From assembly GCA_019421365.1 (NCBI GenBank), contig JAHZFJ010000045.1:1-20633 (forward strand): DNA of 20,633 nucleotides, read 5' to 3'. Positions 1 through 7,025 of this stretch are shown here, piece after piece. The first letter of the stretch is position 1, and every line of letters starts with the position of its first letter. Both the position numbers and the translations under genes were made by a program. The notes under the pieces were generated by a model. That model did no database searches, had not been told where the DNA came from, and was given only the letters and a program-made list of their open reading frames with translations. This stretch comes from Lachnospiraceae bacterium. Lineage in GTDB: Bacteria > Bacillota > Clostridia > Lachnospirales > Lachnospiraceae.

Positions 1-19
1 ATCAAACTCTCAAATTAAA
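1..19 (-). rRNA. 16S rRNA gene, 5' end only (cut by window edge)
   Basis: Read on the minus strand, the last bases of the window edge are TTTGAGAGTTTGAT, the universally conserved start of bacterial 16S rRNA (it normally continues CCTGGCTCAG). The mature 5' end usually lies 8-9 nt before AGAGTTTGAT, so about position 19 is an estimate. The call is supported by the consensus promoter and long untranslated leader upstream (20-370). Only a dozen or so bases are visible, so the identity rests on this short match plus context. Confidence 0.82.
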
Positions 20-335
20 ATGTTCACTTTAATTTTATTAAAATTTTGATCTCTTCGTTCAGAATCAACTAACCAAACTGGCTATTTGTTTCCGTTTTGT
101 CTTTCGACATTAAAGTAAATTTATTTACTTTGGGTACTTAAAAGTACATATATTTTGAAAATCTTTTTTCGCATTCTATCAAGTCAGAAACTTGTGAACA
201 CGCTTAGAATTTTCAGGGTTGTTTTACTGTTTAATTTTCAATGTTCAATGTTCAAGTTTAACACTTTAACAAATTTCAAGAATTGAAGATTTGCTTTCTG
301 TTATTTCGCTGTACAAGCGCTTTGGCGTGTCAGCA
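20..335 (-). other. rRNA operon leader (untranslated)
   Basis: This stretch lies between the rrn promoter and the 16S start and has no credible coding frame. On the minus strand it contains TTGAAAATTAAACAGTAAAA (within 214-243), which resembles the TTCTTTGAAAACTAAACA segment of Bacillus rrn leaders that carries boxA-type antitermination signals. Just upstream is a small tandem repeat of TGAACAT. Two palindromes are present: AAAGTAAAT/ATTTACTTT at 112-131 and GTACTT/AAGTAC at 134-147. They may contribute to leader folding or RNase III processing. The functional reading is inference; the sequence elements are seen directly. Confidence 0.65.
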
Positions 336-341
336 AAATTG

Positions 342-370
342 ATTATAGCACTAGTCAAAGAGTATGTCAA
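342..370 (-). promoter_or_regulatory. Strong SigA promoter of the rRNA operon
   Basis: The minus strand carries TTGACA (365-370), a 17-nt spacer and TATAAT (342-347), a perfect match to the vegetative consensus. Upstream, about 371-420 is a run of A-tracts typical of an UP element. Transcription should start near position 335 and run left into the 16S gene. Confidence 0.9.
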
Positions 371-456
371 CATCTTTTTTCATATTTTTTTCTTTTTTTT
401 AATTATTCTAATAATTCGATATATTCAAACGATATTAGTGCAATAACTACATAAGA

Positions 457-488
457 AAAGAAGGCGTATGCAATCCTACACCTTCTTT
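457..488 (-). terminator. Rho-independent terminator of the DUF5711-CvpA unit
   Basis: Arms 457-468 and 477-488 pair over 12 bp (AAAGAAGGTGTA with TACGCCTTCTTT, one G-U pair on the minus strand) around an 8-nt loop, followed on the minus strand by a T-rich TTTTCTTAT stretch. It lies about 95 nt past the CvpA stop codon and insulates that unit from the rrn promoter. The stretch 489-581 between it and the gene holds a short (TTA)n run at about 498-517 and an imperfect copy of the end of the CvpA gene. Confidence 0.75.
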
Positions 489-581
489 AATCTTTGTTTA
501 TTATTATTATTATTATTTAAACTTACATTTTTTATATTAACTATAAATTACATTATTAAGAACCTTAGCCACAACTCTCCA

Positions 582-1289
582 TCAAAATAAAACCTTAGCC
601 ATATTAGTTATAAAGCGAATTAACAAGTTATTGTCATATAAACAACTTAAAAACTGACTTTCTTTGATCATTTCAAACAATTTCTGAGCTGTCTCTGTAC
701 TACTGAATGCCGTTAATACAATACATAACATCCAAATTACTAGTAGACCTTCAAATAGTCCCACTAATAAGCCTGCTGTTTTATTAAGTCCATTAATAAT
801 TGGGAGTTTGCTAATTATATTTAATGCAATACATACTGCAAATAATAGTATCGTTACAATTAAGTAAGTAATAATGAATGCGATTGCATTAATCACAATT
901 GTTGTTATATATCCACTTACATACTCCTTGAACGTATCTACATGTAAAGCCTTATATACTTCAGAATTGTTTTTATTCTCAAGCAAATTCTTCTTAATAG
1001 ACTCAGGTAATGAAAGCTTATTAATAGCTTCTGTCTGTTCTGATACTGTTGTCTTATCCTTATCCTCTACTTTAAGATTAATTACATCTTCTACTCGTTC
1101 ATTGATATAATTATAGAATTTCTCATTTGTACGTAAAGCTTTACTTACATATGGGCTTAAAGCAGACGATACGACAATTGCAATAATAATTGAGAATATT
1201 GAAAATATTGTTTTAATAAAACCAACTTTTCTCCCTTTTAAAGCAAACGCTATTAGTACGGCTGCTACTGCAATCACTAACCAATTCAC
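582..1289 (-). CDS. CvpA family membrane protein
   Basis: The 235-residue protein has the CvpA (colicin V production accessory) layout: an N-terminal membrane helix, a short basic loop (KGRKVGF), a second helix at about 25-45, a polar segment at about 50-120, and two further long hydrophobic segments at about 125-155 and 165-195. CvpA-family proteins are inner-membrane proteins with poorly defined roles. The start is GTG; its G is also the last base of the DUF5711 stop codon (TAGTG), and GGAGG lies 10 nt upstream. The gene is therefore translationally coupled to its neighbour. The C-terminus (NMAKVLF) may have been altered by a 30-nt in-frame duplication, because AKVL is repeated in frame just after the stop. 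The family call is firm; the function is unknown. Confidence 0.85.
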   Translation of the reverse strand: MNWLVIAVAAVLIAFALKGRKVGFIKTIFSIFSIIIAIVVSSALSPYVSKALRTNEKFYNYINERVEDVINLKVEDKDKTTVSEQTEAINKLSLPESIKKNLLENKNNSEVYKALHVDTFKEYVSGYITTIVINAIAFIITYLIVTILLFAVCIALNIISKLPIINGLNKTAGLLVGLFEGLLVIWMLCIVLTAFSSTETAQKLFEMIKESQFLSCLYDNNLLIRFITNMAKVLF

Positions 1290-2482
1290 TATTTCTTTTC
1301 CTCCACTAACTTAATATGAGTAATATCCTGATCACTTATCAATATATATTCATCTTTATCATTACTTGGCATAATACTTATTATTGGTGTCTCTAATGTA
1401 TATTTGAATTTTAACTTACCATTTGTCTCTATGATTTGTATCTCAGTCTCAGTATTGAATATTATATCTTCACCTGACATTTGAACTGATTCATAATCGA
1501 ATGTTATATCTTTCTTCAGAATGTTTTTTCCCTTTAAATTATATAATAATAGTTGTTTAGTATCTTCATTCTCACTATCTTTAATTATAAATCCAAAGTA
1601 CTTATCAGTATAGAACATACTTTCAATCTCATTATCAAATGTCTCTTTCAATATCTCACTTGGTATCTCAAGCATCTCATATAAGGAAAAACCTTTGTCT
1701 GAACCCATTAAAATCGTATTCGCATCTAAGAACACAACATCATGTACAACAGTTTGTTGGTCCGGAATGACTCCTACTAAATTATTCTCATAATTTTCTC
1801 CAACTTCATTAAAATTGTAAAATCCAATATCTGATTCTAATACACCCTTTTCAATCCTAACATAAGAACATACTAGTTTAGTAGCATCATTTGATAATGC
1901 TACATCTACAGGAAAGCCGTTTGTTTGGACGCTTGTTTGCTTCACTGCTAATTTACTACCTGTATTAGAATACAGCAATATCTCGTTATAATCATCGCCT
2001 TCAACGGTAACACAAAGCACTCCTTGACGTGAAATACTTACATCAATAATTGGTAGTGTTGTTGTTAGCTCGTATGTAGTTCCTTTGCTATCAAACGAAT
2101 ATGCATATTTTCCACCGATGTCTGCTACTGCAACATAACCTTCACAAACAACTACTTTAGGATTTTTAACCTCATAGGAAGCATTCCATAATAATTTTCC
2201 ATCGGCTGATAATGCAGAAATACCATCGCGACTATATTTGATAAGTTTATGATTGTAACTTATATATTGTACTGAATTACTATCCTCTCTTGCTATTGTA
2301 TTCAACACCTCAAAACTATTATAGTTCTTTGTGAGAATTCTATTGACAAAGTAAAATCCAAGCGCCAATATAACAATACTTGCAAGTGTGATAATAATTG
2401 CTCGTCTTTGTTTATGACGTTTTATTTTATTTTCGAACAGAGAAGCGTCGTCTATATCTTTTTTCTCCACTATAATACCCAT
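1289..2482 (-). CDS. DUF5711 family membrane-anchored protein
   Basis: The 397-residue protein has a basic cytoplasmic N-terminus (KIKRHKQRR), one membrane helix at about 29-47 (IIITLASIVILALGFYFV) and a long extracytoplasmic part. That part has repeating beta-rich segments (for example LSADGKLLWNASYEV, YAYSFDSKGTTYELTTTLP, LLYSNTGSKLAVKQ) that look like WD/PQQ-type propeller blades. This matches DUF5711, a clostridial family of unknown function that is often beside CvpA. It heads a two-gene unit with the CvpA gene, with a one-base overlap. The ATG at 2482 has no clear Shine-Dalgarno. The only good one upstream (AAAGGAG, about 2546-2552) precedes short leader ORFs instead. GTG at residue 5 is an alternative start but has no better site. 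Confidence 0.8.
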   Translation of the reverse strand: MGIIVEKKDIDDASLFENKIKRHKQRRAIIITLASIVILALGFYFVNRILTKNYNSFEVLNTIAREDSNSVQYISYNHKLIKYSRDGISALSADGKLLWNASYEVKNPKVVVCEGYVAVADIGGKYAYSFDSKGTTYELTTTLPIIDVSISRQGVLCVTVEGDDYNEILLYSNTGSKLAVKQTSVQTNGFPVDVALSNDATKLVCSYVRIEKGVLESDIGFYNFNEVGENYENNLVGVIPDQQTVVHDVVFLDANTILMGSDKGFSLYEMLEIPSEILKETFDNEIESMFYTDKYFGFIIKDSENEDTKQLLLYNLKGKNILKKDITFDYESVQMSGEDIIFNTETEIQIIETNGKLKFKYTLETPIISIMPSNDKDEYILISDQDITHIKLVEEKK

Positions 2483-2629
2483 GCATATACCAATCTAACT
2501 TATGATACTGCCAAAAATATATGTTGAAAAAACGGCAAAGCATGGCTCCTTTCTTTAGATTCAATGCTCATTCAACATTTTATTTTGTTATGAATTACAA
2601 GTAATTTTGCAATTCGACTTTCGCCATTT

Positions 2630-2658
2630 ATTATACCTTATATTGACTTTATAAGCAA
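2630..2658 (-). promoter_or_regulatory. Probable SigA promoter of the DUF5711-CvpA unit
   Basis: The minus strand has a perfect TATAAT (2630-2635), with TTGCTT 17 nt upstream (2653-2658). The -35 element matches only in its TTG. The predicted mRNA has a leader of about 140 nt before the DUF5711 ATG. That leader contains an 8-nt inverted repeat (2521-2528 with 2572-2579) enclosing the AAAGGAG. Confidence 0.55.
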
Positions 2659-2683
2659 TACGAGGATATCCCTATAAAATTCA

Positions 2684-2726
2684 AGGAGTTGTTGTAAATG
2701 TATATTATCAATTTACAACAGCTCCT
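2684..2726 (-). terminator. Terminator of the LysM gene
   Basis: Arms 2684-2699 and 2711-2726 pair over 16 bp with one G-U pair around an 11-nt loop, starting seven bases after the LysM gene stop. The following minus-strand sequence is only moderately T-rich (TTGAATTTTAT). It separates the LysM gene from the next promoter at 2658. Confidence 0.75.
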
Positions 2727-2732
2727 CTTTAA

Positions 2733-4064
2733 TTATTTGTATTCTGGTATAATAATTTCTTGCCCTTCATAAATCAAATCTTGATTTTCAATGTTATTTG
2801 TTTCTTTTATTAAATCGACACCTTTAATAGTTCCATATACTGTCGTACTGATAGAAACTAAAGTATCACCTTTTTTCACTGTATACTTGGTACCACTAGC
2901 TGTTGTCTGTTTACTGGATTCTTTCGAATCTTTTGAAGAATCCTCTTCCTTTGAAGGTTCTTCTTTTTTAGTCGAATCTTTCTCCTGTGTCTCATTATTA
3001 GTATCTGTATCCTCTTTAGTTTCAGTATCTTCTTTACTTCCTTCATCTTTTATTTCAGTATCATCTTGTTTCGCACTTGCTTCCTTGGCTGCTTCATTTT
3101 CTTCAATCATAGCTTGTACATCTTCATTATCTATACTTGCATTCTGCGAATCTTCATTCGCCTCTATACCACCTTGCTCTATTGAGGATGGTACTTCTTC
3201 CACTTGCGTTACTTCTGCCGATGAATCATTATCATCATCGGTATTAGTAACAGCATCTGATAATACAGCTATGGAATCCTCCGCATCTTTCATTGAATCA
3301 TAATTACTTACCATTGTTGCTCCAATTACAAGCACAACAACAGCAAGCAAAGAACTTGCCGTGTAAACTAGCGGCATCATGCTCTTTTGCTTATTTTCAT
3401 CATTCTTTGTATTAATAACTTTTCTGATTCTTTGTGTTGCAAGATCAATATACCCATCATCGGTACTAACGTTCTCTTTATTCTCTACCATATAATTCTG
3501 CATCTCTTCATTGCGATCATAGTAGATGTAGTAGCCACTTTGTTTCTTCAATTTACCTTTATCATAGAAAAAGAATGCCTCCTCTTTCTCTACAGGGTCA
3601 TATACCAAAAGTGTCTTATCCTGTCCTGAGAAATTATCCAGATGCATTTTCGTTATATGCTCATCCACATCAAAAGGACCATCTTTTTTTGTTATGTACC
3701 AGCCAACGATTTCAACGTTGGTAAAGTATTTTTTAATGCAATCATAAATCTCTGACCAGACTTCATTAGAGAACATAGTCTCTTTATTATCTGCTGTTTC
3801 TATAATTTCTACCGCTCCATTGATAAATATATGTCTACTGCCTTCCGATTTTATGTATTGTCCGAGTAACACTGCTTTGCGCTCACCTACCGTTGTTTTC
3901 TCGGCTAATTGCTTAATATACGTCATTACGTAATCTTCTGCATATATTTTCTTCGATAAATCAACTTGTCCTATTTGTCGTATATTTTTTGGCATCTTGA
4001 AAGCCGAACTTTCTTTTCCTTCTTTTGAGTCCATTTCCTCATTACTATATATGCTCTGTATCAT
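2733..4064 (-). CDS. Membrane protein with MPN/JAB-like N-terminus and C-terminal LysM
   Basis: The protein has 443 residues in four parts. Residues about 40-190 form a soluble alpha/beta domain with the pattern of an MPN/JAB fold: VLLGQYI, IFINGAVEI, EIVGWYIT, LLVYDP and SGYYIYYD, in that order. Residues about 229-250 form one membrane helix. Residues about 255-390 are an acidic, Ser/Thr/Glu/Asp-rich low-complexity linker. Residues about 393-441 form a LysM domain (YTVKKGDTLVSI at its start, LIYEGQEIIIP at its end). LysM binds peptidoglycan, so the C-terminus is outside and the N-terminal domain is cytoplasmic. The JAMM zinc ligands (HxH after GW) are absent (GWYITKK), so the MPN-like domain, if real, should not be an active peptidase. 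The ATG is preceded by GGAAG. It is a single-gene unit with its own promoter and terminator. LysM and topology are sure; the MPN relation is my inference from pattern. Confidence 0.8.
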   Translation of the reverse strand: MIQSIYSNEEMDSKEGKESSAFKMPKNIRQIGQVDLSKKIYAEDYVMTYIKQLAEKTTVGERKAVLLGQYIKSEGSRHIFINGAVEIIETADNKETMFSNEVWSEIYDCIKKYFTNVEIVGWYITKKDGPFDVDEHITKMHLDNFSGQDKTLLVYDPVEKEEAFFFYDKGKLKKQSGYYIYYDRNEEMQNYMVENKENVSTDDGYIDLATQRIRKVINTKNDENKQKSMMPLVYTASSLLAVVVLVIGATMVSNYDSMKDAEDSIAVLSDAVTNTDDDNDSSAEVTQVEEVPSSIEQGGIEANEDSQNASIDNEDVQAMIEENEAAKEASAKQDDTEIKDEGSKEDTETKEDTDTNNETQEKDSTKKEEPSKEEDSSKDSKESSKQTTASGTKYTVKKGDTLVSISTTVYGTIKGVDLIKETNNIENQDLIYEGQEIIIPEYK

Positions 4065-4145
4065 ACCGAACTTCCTTTCCTGATCTATAACTAATTAATC
4101 TAATAACTTGTCCTAGTACACAAATCAAGTGTTTTACGGTATCTT

Positions 4146-4173
4146 AGCATATTATTTAAGATATTTTTGTCAA
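4146..4173 (-). promoter_or_regulatory. Possible promoter of the LysM gene
   Basis: The minus strand has a perfect TTGACA (4168-4173) and a weaker TATGCT (4146-4151) with a 16-nt spacer, about 85 nt before the LysM ATG. The rest of the intergenic stretch 4065-4376 is AT-rich and holds only this site and the divergent yyaC promoter. Confidence 0.45.
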
Positions 4174-4318
4174 AATACTAAATGACTAATCTATAACTTT
4201 TTTCTATGTAATTACAAATACTTTTTATTTTCATGACTTTACAACCTAATCCATGCAGTATTACCTATAGAACGAAAATTTTTTGTAGTATTTTGCGTTC
4301 AAAAGTTTGTCTATTTTT

Positions 4319-4347
4319 TTGTCAACTGGTAATACTTTCATTATATT
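4319..4347 (+). promoter_or_regulatory. Probable promoter of yyaC
   Basis: TTGTCA (4319-4324) and TATATT (4342-4347) are separated by 17 nt, each one base from the SigA consensus. The site ends 29 nt before the TTG start. I see no clear SigE, SigF or SigG site, although a sporulation-specific promoter might be expected for this family. Confidence 0.5.
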
Positions 4348-4376
4348 AATAAATTCTGTATGGTGGTGAAATTTTA

Positions 4377-4946
4377 TTGTTAACACAACAAAGAAATAAA
4401 AGAAAAGTATATTACTTTAATTCAGCTGATGGATATTGTGCCTATCAGTTTAGCCAAACACTTGGCGAATTAATTCAATCTTTAGATAAAACAAGTGAAG
4501 AAATTGTTTTCTTGTGTATTGGTTCTGACCGTGCAACTGGAGACTCACTTGGTCCAATTATTGGATATAAACTGTCAGAGCTCAAATATAGGAACTATAT
4601 GATCTATGGGACTCTTGATGAACCAGTTCATGCGAAGAATCTACGAGAAACGATTACAAAAATTAAAGAGACACACAAAGATTCTATTATTATAGCTATC
4701 GATGCCTCTTTAGGGACTAGCAATCATGTAGGTTTTATTACACTAGGAGAAGGCCCTTTGAAACCTGGTGCTGGTGTTTCAAAAGACCTTCCTGCTGTTG
4801 GTGATTTATTCATCACTGGCATTGTTAATTTTTCTGGTTTACTAGATAATATGTTGCTTCAAACAACAAGACTTAATGTCGTTATGAAATTAGCCGATTG
4901 CATCTGTTCAGGCATCCGATTCTGTCTACCATTTCGTGCTAACTAA
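4377..4946 (+). CDS. yyaC: Spore protease-like protein YyaC (DUF1256)
   Basis: The 189-residue protein matches the YyaC/DUF1256 family, found in endospore formers and structurally related to HyaD-type hydrogenase-maturation proteases and the germination protease GPR. Family signatures are visible in order: FLCIGSDRATGDSLGPIIG at about 45-63, a GTLDEPVHAKNL segment at about 78-89, IIAIDASLG at about 104-112, and LKPGAGVSKDLPAVGD at about 127-142. The length is usual for the family. Its exact substrate is not established. The start is TTG, chosen because GGTGGTG lies just upstream at 4362-4368; no ATG is available at the N-terminus. It stands alone, convergent with the gene at 5012 and sharing a terminator with it. 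It is the strongest marker that the organism sporulates. Confidence 0.9.
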   Translation: MLTQQRNKRKVYYFNSADGYCAYQFSQTLGELIQSLDKTSEEIVFLCIGSDRATGDSLGPIIGYKLSELKYRNYMIYGTLDEPVHAKNLRETITKIKETHKDSIIIAIDASLGTSNHVGFITLGEGPLKPGAGVSKDLPAVGDLFITGIVNFSGLLDNMLLQTTRLNVVMKLADCICSGIRFCLPFRAN

Positions 4947-4980
4947 AAATGCTAGAACTACTAATATCATTAGTAACAAT

Positions 4981-5006
4981 CAAACTGAGTATTTTTACTC
5001 AGTTTG
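4981..5006. terminator. Two-way terminator between yyaC and the coiled-coil gene
   Basis: CAAACTGAGTA (4981-4991) and its exact complement (4996-5006) form an 11-bp stem with a TTTT loop, followed on the plus strand by GTTTATT. It lies between the ends of two convergent genes (stops at 4946 and 5012), so it can serve both. A weaker hairpin (ACTAAT/ATTAGT) lies just before it. Confidence 0.75.
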
Positions 5007-5011
5007 GTTTA

Positions 5012-6232
5012 TTAGCCGTTTAATATCTGATCTTTATATAGCTTCATGGCTTCTGAGATAACAATTCCCTCTCTTGACTCCATAATTTTAATCAATTTCT
5101 CAAGTTTATCTAAGTTCATAAATTCCTTGCCAAGATACACTTCATAATTAGCTGCCAACTGCATCTCTAATTCCTTTACTTTTTGAGAATATTCTTTACT
5201 TAGCTCATGTACTTCTTCATGCTTTTGTTGAAGATTTAATAACTCAGGTTTGTTTTTTTCACGAATTTCATTTGCAATAATAGTTTTTTGTGTACTTTCG
5301 AATTCTATAATTGCTTCTTTCTTTTTATCCGAAATTAAGTCCAAAGTCTCTTCCAGTTCTTTTATCTCTTTATTGAACTTCTCAAGACCATAATTACTCT
5401 CATCTTTATCTTTTTGAATTGACTTTTTAATTCTATTAATATCCTTGTTATTTATTAGAATCTTCGCACGAATCTCTTTTACCCTCTTGAATGTTTCATG
5501 GTACTGATTCTTAAGTTTCGCATTTAACGCGAGATATATAGCACCAAATATAAGGATTACAGCAAAATAAATGAGTCCCATAACAATTGGCTCGTCCGTC
5601 TTAACAACATAACGGAATATAATATTAGGCAATAGCAAAAATAGTAATAAAACACAAATCAAATCAATTCCTATATCGGTGAATCCCTTTGGATAATACA
5701 AGGCATGGAATAATCTTGTATTAAATATTTTAGGTACACCATCATTCTTCATTGTATGTTTAATATCTTCTTGTAATCGATTATTCTCACTTCTTAAATC
5801 TGATGTTTCTTCTTTAATTCTCTCTGAGACTTTCTTACTCTTTTTCTTTTCTCTTTTAGCCTTTACCTTCTTAATCTCAACTTTCGTATTATCAAGTTGT
5901 GAATCAAAAGTGGCACTTACCTCTGCTTTACGTTTTTTAGTTACGCTATCAATCTCATCATCAATGGTTCTCTCTTTTGCTATTATTATTCTTTCGAGAT
6001 CCTCATCTTCAGCCTCTAACTGCCTAACATTATCTTTATATATCTTTAAATCATTAAGATGACTTTGTAAATCAATAAGTTTGTCAATGCCCGATGACAA
6101 GATATTCATATCGTCATACGACCATCTTACATCTTGTATCTTCACATTTTGTTCCTGTAATCTTTCAATAATCGTTCCTTCTGGCCTGTAATCTAATTCG
6201 GACGGTTTTTCTTGTAAATGTTTATTTTCCAC
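5012..6232 (-). CDS. Coiled-coil / two-helix membrane / coiled-coil protein of unknown function
   Basis: I do not recognise this family. The protein (406 residues from the chosen start) has a charged coiled coil at about 50-170, rich in Glu, Lys and Arg. A short domain follows (about 170-195, including FHALYYPKGFTDIG). Two membrane helices lie at about 190-240 (LICVLLLFLLLPNIIF; LIYFAVILIFGAIYLAL), then a second long coiled coil runs from about 245 to 390. Both coils should lie on the same side of the membrane, suggesting an intramolecular or oligomeric rod. An ATG at 6280 opens the frame 16 codons earlier but has no ribosome site. The GTG at 6232 has GGGGAGG exactly 8 nt upstream (6241-6247), so I prefer it. 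It is a single-gene unit, transcribed divergently from the zinc-ribbon gene. Confidence 0.75.
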   Translation of the reverse strand: MENKHLQEKPSELDYRPEGTIIERLQEQNVKIQDVRWSYDDMNILSSGIDKLIDLQSHLNDLKIYKDNVRQLEAEDEDLERIIIAKERTIDDEIDSVTKKRKAEVSATFDSQLDNTKVEIKKVKAKREKKKSKKVSERIKEETSDLRSENNRLQEDIKHTMKNDGVPKIFNTRLFHALYYPKGFTDIGIDLICVLLLFLLLPNIIFRYVVKTDEPIVMGLIYFAVILIFGAIYLALNAKLKNQYHETFKRVKEIRAKILINNKDINRIKKSIQKDKDESNYGLEKFNKEIKELEETLDLISDKKKEAIIEFESTQKTIIANEIREKNKPELLNLQQKHEEVHELSKEYSQKVKELEMQLAANYEVYLGKEFMNLDKLEKLIKIMESREGIVISEAMKLYKDQILNG

Positions 6233-6329
6233 TAATGTCGCCTCCCCGTTTTTGTCATAATAATTAGACAATTGCAACATCTGTATAATGGAGAAGAATT
6301 TCGCAATTGACTATATCATAATTAAATTT

Positions 6330-6358
6330 ATTATAATCTCCAACTATAGTGTTTGCAA
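6330..6358 (-). promoter_or_regulatory. Promoter of the coiled-coil membrane protein gene
   Basis: The minus strand has TATAAT (6330-6335) with TTGCAA (6353-6358) exactly 17 nt upstream (4 of 6 -35 bases match). Transcription should begin near 6323, giving a leader of about 90 nt before the GTG start. Confidence 0.6.
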
Positions 6359-6456
6359 GTATATCCCTCGTATTCATTCATCTTATTTAACATATCTAAT
6401 CTTATTATAAATTAGTTATTAAACAATCATAACTTGTTCCACTTTCTTTTTAAATA

Positions 6457-6465
6457 TGCTATAAT
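6457..6465 (+). promoter_or_regulatory. Extended -10 promoter of the zinc-ribbon gene
   Basis: TGCTATAAT is a perfect -10 with the TG extension. No good -35 is seen at 16-18 nt, which is typical of extended -10 promoters. The gene begins 60 nt downstream with AAGGAG at 6513-6518. Confidence 0.6.
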
Positions 6466-6525
6466 TATTAGATATTAGTCACAAAATAATAATAAATAAC
6501 AAACATAAGGATAAGGAGTTCAATT

Positions 6526-6894
6526 ATGATTTGTAAGATTTGTGGTCGCCAAATTGAGAACGAACATGCTAATTTCTGTGAAAATTGTGGCGAATCGTTA
6601 AGAGAAAATAAAGGATTCGAATATCGTGAACCTATTAATCCTGCACCTGTAGAACCTATACAGCCAAGCGCTGTAGAATCTAATGAGATTTCATTCAAAA
6701 CCTTCCTAGGCGTAATGTTATTGCAGATTATACCTGGTTTTGGTTGGTTAATCTACGTGGTAGTCCTATTAACATGGGTTTTTGGTAATAAGCGCAGTCA
6801 AACACATAAGAATTTTGCCAAAGCATCATTAATCTTTGCATTATTATCGCTATTAGCAGCTGTTTATCTTGCCTCAACACTACTAACACTATAA
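6526..6894 (+). CDS. Small zinc-ribbon membrane protein
   Basis: The 122-residue protein starts with a zinc ribbon: CKIC at 3-6 and CENC at 18-21, four cysteines spaced like the zinc_ribbon_2 family (zinc-ribbon domains at the N-terminus of many membrane proteins of Firmicutes). A Pro/Glu-rich linker follows at about 30-55, then two hydrophobic segments at about 60-85 (FLGVMLLQIIPGFGWLIYVV) and 100-120, with the GNKRSQTHKNFAKA loop between. That loop and the second helix resemble short small-membrane-protein families of unknown function. The start is sure: AAGGAG lies 7 nt upstream. It is monocistronic by layout and has no visible terminator. The function is unknown; the ribbon may bind zinc and mediate protein contacts. 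Confidence 0.8.
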   Translation: MICKICGRQIENEHANFCENCGESLRENKGFEYREPINPAPVEPIQPSAVESNEISFKTFLGVMLLQIIPGFGWLIYVVVLLTWVFGNKRSQTHKNFAKASLIFALLSLLAAVYLASTLLTL

Positions 6895-6910
6895 TTACAG
6901 AAGACAACCC

Positions 6911-6940
6911 TTGTAAATTACACCTACACTAGAGTATAAT
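6911..6940 (+). promoter_or_regulatory. Probable promoter of gltX
   Basis: TTGTAA (6911-6916) and a perfect TATAAT (6935-6940) are separated by 18 nt. The site lies about 85 nt before the gltX start. Confidence 0.55.
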
Positions 6941-6968
6941 AATGCTATTGTAAGGATGTTAAACACAG

Positions 6969-7001
6969 GTAACCATGAAGTTACGATTGTAACCGTGTTA
7001 C
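6969..7001 (+). other. Alternating hairpin repeats in the gltX leader
   Basis: Four 5-mers alternate in the leader: GTAAC (6969-6973), GTTAC (6980-6984), GTAAC (6989-6993), GTTAC (6997-7001). Each neighbouring pair can form a small hairpin, so only some can form at once. No U-tract follows and no T-box motif is present. A regulatory role is possible but unproven. Confidence 0.35.
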
Positions 7002-7025
7002 AATAATTAAATTAGGAGTGAAACT

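Noticed and set aside
2791..3303. Plus-strand open frame of 170 codons opposite the LysM gene
   Set aside because: It is a shadow of the acidic Ser/Glu-rich linker read backwards; no ribosome site and Ser/Leu/Val-biased composition.
6895..7025. T-box leader for gltX
   Set aside because: The leader is too short and lacks the T-box sequence and the large specifier stem; there is no terminator-like stem with a U-tract.
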